From Hirsutella rhossiliensis (Eukaryota; Ascomycota; Sordariomycetes; Hypocreales; Ophiocordycipitaceae), in contig NW_025408677.1 of the NCBI RefSeq assembly GCF_020360975.1, positions 62,001-126,000 of the forward strand: a stretch of DNA of 64,000 nt, written 5' to 3'. Both the position numbers and the translations under genes were made by a program. Every line of letters starts with the position of its first letter. Position 1 is the first letter of the stretch. The notes beneath the pieces were generated by a model that was not told where the DNA came from, did not search any database, and saw nothing but the letters and a program-made list of their open reading frames with translations. This document shows, one piece after another, positions 54,879-64,000 of this stretch.

Positions 54879-57491
54879 ATGTCGAAGTCTTCTGCCGCCC
54901 CTGCACGAGCGATCCTCTCAGGACCAAGCAACTGGGACAAATGGAGAAGGGAGCTCAGGAATCGAACTGACAAGACGATCCATAGCCTGATCTTTACCAA
55001 CGAGGAACCCTCGAACCTCCTGAGCGACCTGAATTCCGCCACTACGCCCTGATGCTGTTAGACTCGCTGACCTCTCTGCCGTTCAGAAGAGATTATACCT
55101 AACGACGCGATGCGGGACTATGATACCAGGAGGAAAGAGTATAAAGATGAGACTAAACTAGTTACCAACGCTCGCATAGCGATGCAGGAATCAGTGGTAT
55201 CCTCGAAGCAGAACGCCTTCGACGAAGACCTTCCAATTCGTCAGTGGTTTAAACGTCTAGAAGCGTCGACGGCCCTGAAGCGGGATATATGATGAATCTC
55301 ACAAGGACCAAGTATTCGACCCACCTAAAGAGATTTAACGCAAAGGATCTAGACTCCTGGATCGACAAATGGGAAGACATAATGTCTGACGCCGATAAGT
55401 ATAAGCTAATGGAGGCCCAAACGGGCCAGTGGCTTAGAGACGTTGCCACATTGATTAGGCCTCTGGATAACTCCTAGGCTACCAGTACGAACAAGGAAGC
55501 AGGATACTCGACGCAAAATCGGAGGCTACCCAGGGGAAACTGTTCGACTTCGACCGATATGGTCCTCCTGCTGCTGCTCCTGTTAACCCCGTTGTTCACA
55601 ATCCGGCAGCAGCTGCAGTAGGCTGTAGCCGCGATGGCCGCTGCAGCAACGGCCGCAGTCGCCGCCGTTCTTGCAGCCCAAGCTCCGACGGAGAGTCAAT
55701 GGACTGTTGAGAGGGTCGTGCGAGATGTGAAGCATCTGGCCGAAAGCAGAGAAGCAGAAAAACCCGAGGTGCTATCAAAGAGGAGGCGCATTTCATGCGG
55801 ACAAAGCAGCAGCAGACGCAGACGATGCGGACGAAGTACCGCCAGCGAAGAAGAAGAAGCTGGACAGAGAACCCTTGGAAAGGGAGCCATATTCCAAAAG
55901 AGATCCCTGCCTTGCCTGCAGACGCAAGGGACACGAGCTCGAGGGTTGCTGGCAGGTCATCGAAGAGGCCAGACCAAAGGGCTATAATCCGCCCCCTGAA
56001 AGGTATCTCAAGATGACACGAGAAAGAGTCGCTGACGATCCTGTCCTGAAAAGGAGGATTGAAGAGATTCGAAAGAAAATGCAGAAATAGCAACCAAGGA
56101 TGAGGGGAAGGCTTGTGGGCTCAGCAAACCCAGCTTTCGTGTTCTCAGCTGAGTCCCCTGGCCTAAAGGGATCGGAATATCCACTTAAGAATTCAACCCT
56201 CCTTGATTGCGGCGCATCTCTTCATATCAACAACAAGCTCAGTCGGTTCCGATCGTTTAAAAAGGCCAAGAATGACTTTATCGTCGCCGGTGACTCTCGT
56301 TCGAATCGAAGGATTCGGGCGAGTCAATGTCGCAACGACGATGCCTGACGGCTCCCACCGAACACCCGATTAAAGAAGGTTGCCTACTGTCCCGGTTTCT
56401 CATCGAGCCTGGTTTCTTTGCAGACTCTTATCGACGACGATCAGATCTTTTGGGATACGCTGTCTGAGCCTATGAGGCTAGTCCGAAAAGGCCAGACTAT
56501 CGGGATCACCGAGAGGAAATATCAGCAGTTTGTTGTTGAATACCAGCCCGTGGAAACCGAATTCCCGGATTTCAACAGTGCGTTCCAGGCATCGAAGAAG
56601 GAGACAAGGAAAGCTCGAAGAGCCGGCTCAAGAGATCCTCGACCTGCCTCTCAAGGAGACGGCAAGCTTTGGCACGCCCGTCTTGGTCACCCTGGTCCAA
56701 TGGCTTTGCACAAGCTAGGCCTACAAAGGGGTCCGGATTAAGGGCCGAAAACCGTCGAATGCGAGTACTGTGCTCAGGGGAAGGTCAGAAGGCAAGTCTC
56801 CCGCCGTCCACCTGACGAGGAAAGAGACAAGCCGTGCTACGAGATCTGGATAGACTGGACCGACCTTGCGAGAGACCACGAGAACTACGTCCGTGTGATG
56901 TTTATCACAGACGCCTTCTCTGGAATGGTCTTTCCTACTTCATGAAGACCTACAAGGCAAAGGAACACGGAGCTGTCTTGAAAGACTTTTCCTCCTTTAT
57001 GCTCGCTCGCTTTGGATTTAAGACGAATGTCGTGCGCTCTGACGGCGAGCTCTTCACGAAGAAAATCTCAGCCTGGATGAGGAAGAAAGGGATGACAAAG
57101 GCGATGTCAGCTTCCAACACTCAGGACCAGCTATGGAAAGAGATCATCGAAGCAGCCTGCTACCTCCGAAACCGAACGCCAAGAGAGCCTCGATTCGCCG
57201 CTGAAAACGCTAACGAAGGAGAAGCCGACTGGAAGTCTCCCATTGACTTGTTCACAGGGAAGAAAAATCAGCTCTCACATCTTCGTGCGTACGGCTGCCG
57301 AGCCTACGCAATGACAGCAAATGCACAGCTTGGATTGAGGAAGAGGTGGAAGCTCGACCCGAGAGCTCACATCGGATACCCAGACTTGCAAATAGATAAA
57401 TCAAATCAAATCCGGGGTCCAATTTGATTTGATTTGGATAGCAAAATCATGGATCTGATTTGATTTGATTTGATTTGAATCGATTTGGATC

Positions 57492-57843
57492 TCATTTGGA
57501 TATCTGGATAGCCCCACTTTTTTCCCACGACAAAATACATTGAGCCGCTCCTATAAGGTCCGCTTTGATAAGGTCCGCTTTGAGGCGGCCTCTCTGAGCT
57601 GCGGCCATCTGTCCGGCAAGGCTAAATATTCTCTCCGGCTCTGAAGACATCGCCGGAATGGAAAGAGGTCGATTGCCATTCGCGACAGGCGTGGATATTG
57701 GCGTCTGCGGAGAAGCCAGTACTGGATGGGATTGTCCACAAGACAATCGCCCGGATCGGTACTGCCCACCCATTCTGCGTACTCGTCACGCATGGAGGAC
57801 GGTGAGGCGCAGGTTGGGCGCCAAGTTTCCTAATTGAGGTCAT
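57492..57843 (-). pseudogene. hAT transposase dimerisation-domain remnant
   Basis: The phrases DEYAEWVGSTDP, NPIQYWLLRRRQYPRLSRMA and AMSSEPERIFSLAGQMAAAQ give a hAT dimerisation domain, split by a frameshift near 57650. A short direct duplication (ADLIKADLI) is in the end. The catalytic part is missing, so the element depended on another copy for movement. Confidence 0.82.
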
Positions 57844-58110
57844 GAAGTCATCTAGGTCCGTTGTCTTCCTTGCAGCTGTGGGCTCCTCGGGTATCGTATC
57901 TTGCTCGACCGCGAGGGTTCGGTACTCCTCCCATATGCGCCATTGCAGCAGTCAAGTGCAGAGCTGTCCCATTTTGGCCATCGGCTACAAATATCTCCCC
58001 CCGTAATATGGCAGACGCACCCAAAGATATATTTCACGATCAAACGTGTCAGGTAAAACACAAAAAGAAAGCTTGGTGACACGGCCTGGAAAAGCAACTG
58101 CCCGTAATTA

Positions 58111-59962
58111 AGTCCCTGCACATAGAAATGGGCACCCCCCTGTTTTGGGCACCCCAAAAAAATCACGACCATTTTCAACACCATTAATTCAATCCCTTCT
58201 CACTGCCCACCACCGTGCACTACGATACAATCGTCACCTATTTCTGAAACCTCAGCTTCGGTTTCATCAGATTCTTCATTCTCAGCTGCGTTCACCTCCT
58301 CCTGCGCCCGTCGTATTGCCTCAATATTGGCGAACCTCGAATTCGGGCTCGTGACCACCCTCTTCCTTTTTTTCGGCTTGACGGCCGCCAATTGTGTTTC
58401 CAGTGCCTGAATCTGCAATTGAGCTTTTGCTAAAGGCCATCCTTCTCGTCAAACCCTTTGTGATCTTCCTGAACAGCAATCTCTTCGTGGGCACGTCGTC
58501 GTCTAGCTGGTTGAATTGAACTACCTGAACCTTCAGATCTTGCGAGCGCCTCGGGGTCGACCACGCAATCTGGGATGTGTCTGATTGCCAGTCACTGGTG
58601 GGTAAGTGGCTATTGAATGCATTGGCCACATTTTTCGCGTTCTTTTGCGTCTGTTGCTGTTCTCCAGCAGAAGAGGGCTCAAAAGTGGCTTCGCCATCGA
58701 CACCGGCCACAAACCCGTCGCTTTCCAGCCACCCTTGATGTTTGACACAGTGAGCGCTTGCTCGCGTGCTTTCTGGTAGCAGGAAAGAAAGTTTTGCTTG
58801 CCGACTGGGCTTGAATCGGTCAGGAGGCTGAGAAATCCGACCTGTTTGCGGTAGTAGTGCTTAAGAGCGGAGAAGACAGACAAATCGAGCGGTTGCAGCA
58901 CATGAGAGGTATGGGGAGGTAAGAAAGAAGGTGAATCTGATGCTGGTAGCATAGATACATGAAGTCAACCGTCTCGTGACTTCCGTGGCCGTCCAATACT
59001 AGCAGTCTTCGCTCCGAAGGGTCGGGTGGCTGGGTTCTTGGAATGAACACCTTTCGAGCCACTCCACCGCAGTTTGGTCCGAAGTCCAGCCGTTCTTTGT
59101 CGCAGTGAATTGCCAGTCACTAAAAGTACTGAGATCTTCTGGGAACCACTGTTGCTGGACCGATTTGCCCTTGAAAATGACGGGTGGAGGGAGGAAGGTG
59201 CCGGCAGCGGACACGCACTCGATGAACGACGTCCAGACCCGAGAACCAGGCGTCTTCTTTTGTACAGATCGTTTTTCAGCACTGCCAACGACCAGGCCAT
59301 TCTCCCCAAGTCCTTCCATGATGCCTGCTTCATCCATGTTGTACCTGTTCTCCGGCTTAATAGCCAGAATCTCGGGAAGGAAGAAATTGTTGAACCAAGG
59401 CCGAATTACCTCGGTAGAAGCGCCGTTGACACGCGCAGAGTCTCTGTGATGGCACTTCTGGGTCCGAACTGCAGGATTTCGTCTTAAAAATGCTTGCATC
59501 CAGTGTTTTCCGAGCGGTGTGTGGTCTCCTTTGACGGCGAGCATGCGCTGCGCGAACTGCCTGATCTGCGAGTGAGTGGGAGGAAGGCCCAAGGCGTCCT
59601 GAATGAGAATCCATTCGGTAAGTTGCTTTTCCTGTGTCTGAGAAAGCCTCTGAAGAGCAGAAAATGCATCCTTTCTGCATTCGTGACCATGCATGCGATT
59701 GTAAAGAGTTGCCCTCAGGACGCCCCAATCGCGAGCAGCCTTCTTGGCGGATCCGCCATTGGCGATTGCCTCAAGGGCGCTGTGAATGTCAGACTCTGTA
59801 TATTTCATCAGTAGTGGCTTGAAGACACATGCGTCAATTTTTTAGCAGATTGGATGCGTTTCCGCGGTGAAATTTGCTGTTGAAGTTGACGCAGCCGTTT
59901 AGGTTGGGCACCCATCTTGGGTGCCCAAAACAGGGGGGTGCCCATTTCTATGTGCAGGGACT
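58111..59962 (-). mobile_element. pogo-type element nested in the hAT
   Basis: An 1852-bp element with TA on both sides (58109-58110 and 59963-59964). The terminal inverted repeats are perfect for 44 bp: the left one (58111-58154) opens AGTCCCTGCACATAG, and the right one mirrors it at 59919-59962. It is the innermost and hence youngest of three nested insertions. Confidence 0.95.
58533..59808 (-). pseudogene. pogo-type DDE transposase, nearly intact
   Basis: The start MKYTESDIHSALEAIANGGS is at 59808. A psq-type helix-turn-helix (GGSAKKAARDWGVLRATLYN) and a CENP-B-type second domain come first. The DDE_1 core has RYNMDEAGIMEGLGENG near 59320, LLVLDGHGSHETVDF near 58995 and HTSHVLQPLDLSVF near 58905. 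The frame changes near 59050 and again near 58960, and once more near 58540 before an acidic tail. Few changes separate it from an intact gene, which fits its young position. A CCHC knuckle is not seen. Confidence 0.88.
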
Positions 59963-61825
59963 TAGCGACCGCTCTAGGCCAGGCAGGGCTGGCTCCCCAA
60001 AACTATTGGCCCAGGTCGCCATTGTGGGGCGTATCCAAATAATCAGATATCCAAATAAATTTGGGTGTTGCGATTTGATTTGATTTGATTCAGCGCAGGG
60101 GCAATTTGATTTGATTTGATTTGGATAAATTTGATTTGATTTGATTTGATTTGATTATGATTTATCTATTTGCAAGTCTGCGGATACCTCATCGGTTATA
60201 AGTCTACAAATATCTTCCTAATTTGGGTCCCTCTCTTGAAGAAGGTCATTGCAACGAGAGATGTTGTCTTTGACGAGTATACGTTCTTCGAAGGAGGAGG
60301 CGAGCGGATGCCGCTGCCTGCGAGCATCGGAGAGATGATCCAACAGATTGAAATCCCGGAAGACCAGACGGCGAATCAGGCCATCCTTGACGAAGAGACC
60401 GATGAAGACACTGATATCGAGGACTTCGAGGATGATGACATCAGCATGGCTGAAGATAACGAAGTCGAGGAGCAGGGACAACAACAAAGCGAAGAGCAGG
60501 AAAGAAGACTACGGAGAGCGCGGGAGCTGGAAGATGCATACCTAACGCCACCAGCTTCTGACCCGGAGGAAGAAGAACCACATGGAGTCTTTTCGGTTCA
60601 CTTTCCATACGCTGACCCTAATGGGGTGGTGGTAAAAGCCCCTTTCCAAGTCGATCTGGAGCCGTTGCAAGCTCAGAAGAGAGTCCGGGTTCAGGATGAT
60701 CCTGAAGAGGAGGCTCACCCTGAGGGGGTGGGTTGCTCTCTTGGAGGAGCGGCATTTCAAGCCGACCTTGAAGGCCTGATGAAAGAATCGCGTTTGAAGG
60801 CTCTGGAACCATTTGATCAACCAGAGCTGGATCAGTCATACATCGACCGTTTTGCCGACTTCGTCCCGGTGCAAATTGAGGACGGGGTGCACGGAGCCTT
60901 CACAGCAGGAAGGTTGTTCAGACCGAAAAGCGCAAAAGTCCACAAGAGAGACCTACCCGAGCCTCCACAGACGCAGAAGCAACTAGAAAAACACCCGTAT
61001 AGAGAGGAATTCACCCAGGCTCAGAGAGACCACCTGGCCTCACATGCGGAAATGGGCTCGTTTGACGAGGTCTTCTGGACGAAGGCTGCTGGAAAGCAGG
61101 TCCTCGGTTGCAAGTGGGTATTCATCTATAAGACTGATAAGCACGGCAATCTCCAAAAGTGCAAAGCTCGCCTCGTTGTCTGTGGCAATCAGCAAGAAAA
61201 GGGGGACCTGCCTACTCGGGCGACTACCCTCGCAGGAATGTCGTTTCGTACGCTGATGGCCATTGCCGCGGAACACGACCTCGAATTGGAACAGATGGAT
61301 GCGGTCAATGCTTTTGTTCATGCCCCCCTCGACGACGAAGAAGTTATCTTCATGAGGATGCCACCGGGGTTCCAGAAGAGGGGGAAAGTCCTACGCCTGA
61401 GAAAAGCTCTCTACGGACTACGCCGCTCGCCGCTCCTCTGGCAACAGATGCTTACGTCGTCTCTAGAGGAACTGGGATTCAGAAAAGTTCCCCAGGAGCC
61501 GTGTGTCATGATGAAGGGAGCGGTGACCGTCTTCTTCTACGTTGATGACATCATCTGGGCATTCCGGAAGGAGGACGAAGGGGTCGTCGAAGAAGCTACT
61601 CGGGGACTACAGAAAAAGATCAGCCTAACTCGGCTTGGAGAACCTCGCTGGTTCTTGGGGATTCGTATCCTCCGCGATCGTCAAAGGAAGACGCTTTGGC
61701 TGACGCAAGACGCCTATATCGACAAGATCGCGTATAAGTTCCTGTTAAACAACGACAACGCCCCTGAGTCTCTCAAGCTCCCAGACACGCCAATGATCTC
61801 TGACGAAGAGCTCCTGCCAGCTACA

Positions 61826-62160
61826 AGCCAATTCTGTGCAGCCCCTGCAATTGCTGCAGTCTCTGCAGTCTGTGCCGCCCGTGCCTCTGCCCGCTGCAGT
61901 ATGTCGCTATAGCGTAAAGGACAATTGCGAGATGTTATGATGTGCCCTTGCTGGTGGCATTTGCTGCATGTAGGCGGCGCCTTTGGCCGTAGAGCTGACT
62001 CTATGGCTTCAAATGCACTGTGACGGTACAAGGCACGAACGAGGTCGAGTGCGGCTTGGACAAAGTGATTGTCTACAAGGAGAGAAAAGGAAAGAAAGAG
62101 CTTCGTAAGGAAGGCTCTCACTTTGGCTAGTTGTACAATTTTCACAAGTGAGACATGCAT
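61826..62160 (-). pseudogene. Transposase C-terminal fragment with CCHC knuckle
   Basis: The translation has FEAIESALRPKAPPTCSKCH followed by QQGHIITSRNCPLR. C-x2-C-x4-H-x5-C is a CCHC zinc knuckle, a form I associate with the ends of some fungal MULE-type transposases. It abuts the broken copia reverse transcriptase on its left and the enterotoxin-like gene on its right. The transposase type is an inference; only about 110 codons are present. Confidence 0.5.
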
Positions 62161-62201
62161 GATGTTCCTTCACATTAACTACCCCCTATCCATAACTGCT
62201 A

Positions 62202-63224
62202 TTATACGCCATTTAATGCCAGGTTCTCAAGCTCTATGTCACCACTACCTGCTGTTACCCCCCCTTCGAGCAGTGGTGTAACTTCCGTGACTACCGTTGT
62301 GCTTTCAGCCATCACCCCGGCGGCCTCGATAGTATCGGCGCTTAGAGCGGCGAGTTCGGCGACATCTGCTGCCTCTCCCACCCCTGGGATCAGATTAAGC
62401 GCCAGAACTGCAGGAATAGAGGCTACCGCAATGGGGTGATTCCAGATAAAGTGGCCTATCTTTGCAAAGACTCCTTCTTCGTGCGGCGCAGGCACAGTAT
62501 TCATCTCCTTAGCTTCCGCAGATTTTTGACCGTCAAATGTTTCCGGCGCCGGAAGAAGAAGAGGGAGTTTCCCATGGAAGCCTACGGCGCTCCCAAATCC
62601 GCTCATGAAATTCAGGAAGTCTTCTTTAGGTTCCTTGGAGTCCAGCAGCTTCGAATTTTCGTTAGTAGTATACCGGTCGAATGTCGTGTTATAGTCTGGG
62701 TTCTTGTTGAACATTTGCTTAGGTCTCTCGGTATACGCTTTGATGAAGTGCTCGTGCAATTCCTGCTTGGTTTTCGGCACCTCCTCGGGAAGAGCATAGC
62801 TACGAGGCACCTGGGTCCAGGCAGAAACCTGCGACCAGAGGATGCCTCCGGCGGTGGCGACCTCGTTCCCTGCCCGGATCATGTTTGGTGTAGCATGGAC
62901 AAGATAAACTACCGGGTTTGACGCTCCACCCCACTTGGCTGCCTTGGCTGCCGCATCCTTGGCTGCCGCTCCGAAGGTTTCATAGGTTGAGAGGAAATAG
63001 GTCTCTGGCTGGAGTGCCATGTTTTGTCTGTTGAGGTGTGTTCGCAAGGAGTATGCCGCGGCCGGAATGCCGGATTGAGCCAGGATATCAGCCGGCGTGG
63101 TGAATCCGCCCTGTCGCTTGGCCTCGGCCGGCCATAGGGTGTCACCGTAGAAGACAAACGCGGGGAGCTTTCCGTGCCTGCTGCTTTGCTGCCGGCTGTA
63201 TCGTCTGCCGTTGATGATCGTCAC
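62202..63224 (-). CDS. Heat-labile-enterotoxin-like ADP-ribosyltransferase family protein
   Basis: A 340-codon open frame. Residues 25-125 resemble the enterotoxin A-subunit family: a GDTLWPAEAKRQGGF phrase, then a Ser-Thr strand (YFLSTYETFGAA), then VVYLVHATPNMI and GGILWSQVSAW. Such proteins transfer ADP-ribose from NAD to host targets, and many insect-associated fungi carry copies. The Arg expected before the first GD is not seen, and only one Glu of the expected acidic pair is visible, so activity is doubtful. A hydrophobic segment near residues 265-285 and a Gly/Ala-rich tail follow. No signal peptide is seen at this start. The frame overlaps the lipase frame by 83 bp on the same strand, so the two may be one gene joined by an intron or broken by an indel. 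Confidence 0.65.
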   Translation of the reverse strand: MTIINGRRYSRQQSSRHGKLPAFVFYGDTLWPAEAKRQGGFTTPADILAQSGIPAAAYSLRTHLNRQNMALQPETYFLSTYETFGAAAKDAAAKAAKWGGASNPVVYLVHATPNMIRAGNEVATAGGILWSQVSAWTQVPRSYALPEEVPKTKQELHEHFIKAYTERPKQMFNKNPDYNTTFDRYTTNENSKLLDSKEPKEDFLNFMSGFGSAVGFHGKLPLLLPAPETFDGQKSAEAKEMNTVPAPHEEGVFAKIGHFIWNHPIAVASIPAVLALNLIPGVGEAADVAELAALSADTIEAAGVMAESTTVVTEVTPLLEGGVTAGSGDIELENLALNGV

Positions 63225-63999
63225 CGTTGGTTGCGTGTGGTTCTACCCTGTTATTCCCGGCTGTCGGTTTAGGTGACGATGGAACCTGCCCTCCTCCTAG
63301 TATCGCGTTTCTCATCTCAGCGCTGTGCTTCGCCATAGCCCGGTCCTTCGCTACCATGTCCATCAACTGGTCTGTAAGCTCAATGCCGTCCACGGATTCG
63401 GCTCGCTTGCCGAACCCAGGAAAGGTGGACTTGCATCCGTCGATCTTTCCAAAATAGTCGGAATGGTCATATCTCCCAACAGTCGATGTGCCAACGTTGC
63501 AGTCAGGATTTGCAATACCTGTGCATACGAAAATATCGCTCTGTTTATAGTCATGGACGCCATCCGTAGCAGATACGTTGCTGATCCAATACTCAGGAGA
63601 CGTATGTGCATAACCGAAAATTAGAGGGGGGACCTTGGCAACAATATCTGTACCATGCGTAATACGATATGTATTACCAGGCTGCCTCGTGACAAAATTA
63701 GCAAATTCGGGATTGCCAACGCGTGGTGAGCCGTAGGAATAGACATCGATTGATAATCCATCAGCGCGTAGGTAGGCAGCGGCAATAGTCGCCACCGCGC
63801 CACCAAGGGAATGACCTGTGGCAAGTAGGCGGAAGCTTGGGTACAGCTTGTGATATTTGTTTATGGTGTCTTTGATCGAATCCGAGGTCTCTTCCCAGCC
63901 TTTAGCAAAGCCGGTGTGCATTTTGCAATGAGGACTGAATGTATCGCAAGGCGACCATGATGATCTAGCATCAGCAAACCAATTCTTGATACTCCAGGA
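63142..63999 (-). CDS. Class 3 lipase, partial (5' end outside window)
   Basis: An alpha/beta hydrolase of the fungal class 3 lipase family, which cleaves acyl glycerols. The frame is open from the window edge through SIKNWFADAR and MHTGFAKGW, so the Met at 63921 is internal. The nucleophile elbow is ATGHSLGGAVA near 63810. The acidic residue is probably in HGTDIVAKVPP near 63640. The histidine is in YAHTSPEYW near 63605. Cysteines in CTGIANPDCN and CKSTF fit a secreted enzyme with disulfides. After the lipase domain a charged linker leads to VSSPKPTAGN-like low complexity and the frame ends at 63142. The signal peptide would lie outside the window. The catalytic residues look intact. The relation to the overlapping toxin-like frame is unresolved. 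Confidence 0.82.
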   Translation of the reverse strand, partial: SWSIKNWFADARSSWSPCDTFSPHCKMHTGFAKGWEETSDSIKDTINKYHKLYPSFRLLATGHSLGGAVATIAAAYLRADGLSIDVYSYGSPRVGNPEFANFVTRQPGNTYRITHGTDIVAKVPPLIFGYAHTSPEYWISNVSATDGVHDYKQSDIFVCTGIANPDCNVGTSTVGRYDHSDYFGKIDGCKSTFPGFGKRAESVDGIELTDQLMDMVAKDRAMAKHSAEMRNAILGGGQVPSSPKPTAGNNRVEPHATNGDDHQRQTIQPAAKQQARKAPRVCLLR

Positions 64000-64000
64000 A

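Larger units (their letters stand above)
57381..60180 (-). mobile_element. hAT-type element inserted in copia
   Basis: It is flanked by a perfect 8-bp duplication CGGATACC (57373-57380 and 60181-60188), the signature of hAT insertion. Inverted ends share CAGACTTGCAAATAGATAAA, and both subterminal zones are filled with TTTGATTTGAT repeats. Removing the element and one duplicate rejoins the copia frame exactly from HIGY to LIGYKSTN. Without the pogo insertion it holds about 950 bp, so it is a deletion derivative with only the end of a transposase. Confidence 0.95.
54879..61830 (+). mobile_element. Ty1/copia retroelement, degraded and interrupted
   Basis: The Gag part starts MSKSSAAPARAILSGPSNWD at 54879 and soon loses frame. 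A zinc knuckle CLACRRKGHELEGCW lies near 55910. A protease-like LLDCGASLHI is near 56200, with Cys where Ser or Thr is usual. The pre-integrase phrase KLWHARLGHPGPMALHKLGL is near 56670. The integrase core lies at about 56830-57370, with WIDWTDLA in one frame and VVRSDGELF in another. The reverse transcriptase has LEQMDAVNAFVHAPLDDE near 61290 and YVDDIIW near 61545. The element is cut by a hAT insertion (57381-60180) and lost at about 61830, inside the RT/RNase H linker. Gene order protease-integrase-RT defines copia. No LTR pair is recognised. All parts carry frameshifts except the 60,190-61,830 segment. Confidence 0.88.

Noticed and set aside
34000..64000. Telomeric or subtelomeric status based on the RecQ gene and transposon density
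   Set aside because: No TTAGGG-type repeat array is present in the window, so position on the chromosome cannot be told.

Overview
The window looks like a filamentous ascomycete chromosome, most likely Sordariomycetes and perhaps Hypocreales. Genes are cut by short introns with GT..AG ends and CTAAC-like branch sites. The gene set is also fungal: a HsbA-type secreted protein, a FunK1 kinase, a Fot1/pogo element, a Hop-like MULE, a heat-labile-enterotoxin-like gene and a class 3 lipase. The order is inferred from gene content only. The region is a transposon graveyard with few intact host genes. No tRNA, rRNA or CRISPR array was seen.

Positions 1 to about 33,750 hold three copies of one large Helitron-type family. 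Copy A (minus strand, runs off the left edge) and copy B (plus strand) lie head to head as a giant inverted repeat with a 196-bp centre (8659-8854). Copy C (plus strand) follows B in tandem. A full copy reads, 5' to 3': a terminal block with iteron-like repeats and the motif GCCTTGAGGAACG; a small MYND zinc-finger gene; an unidentified gene on the opposite strand; a tandem-repeat block; and a multi-exon RepHel gene. RepHel carries a DUF6570-like N-terminus with CxxC motifs, a Rep domain with HUH and YxxxY motifs, and a PIF1-type helicase. All three RepHel copies are frameshifted. Copy B is also split by a Tc1/mariner element, and copy A has lost about 1.27 kb of the opposite-strand cargo gene.

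Positions 34,000 to 45,000 are the most host-like part. They hold a multi-exon conserved fungal protein with a Cys-rich N-terminus, a convergent 299-aa protein with a PD-(D/E)XK-like pattern, a C2H2 zinc-finger gene with two introns, and a RecQ-family helicase gene that reads through cleanly once eight introns are removed. A fourth MYND cargo fragment (38.5-39.0 kb) and a ~90-bp RepHel shard (40.7 kb) show that the Helitron family has scattered pieces here.

Positions 45,000 to 62,200 are nested transposon debris. A PIF1 helicase end of a second Helitron type abuts a FunK1 kinase pseudogene that holds a 194-bp solo LTR. Then come a MULE, a Fot1-like element with 46-bp perfect inverted repeats, a HsbA gene, and MULE and hAT fragments. 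A copia retroelement holds a hAT derivative (8-bp target duplication), which in turn holds a pogo-type element (TA duplication, 44-bp perfect inverted repeats). The right end (62.2-64.0 kb, minus strand) carries a class 3 lipase reading frame that runs off the window and overlaps, in another frame, a heat-labile-enterotoxin-like ADP-ribosyltransferase reading frame.
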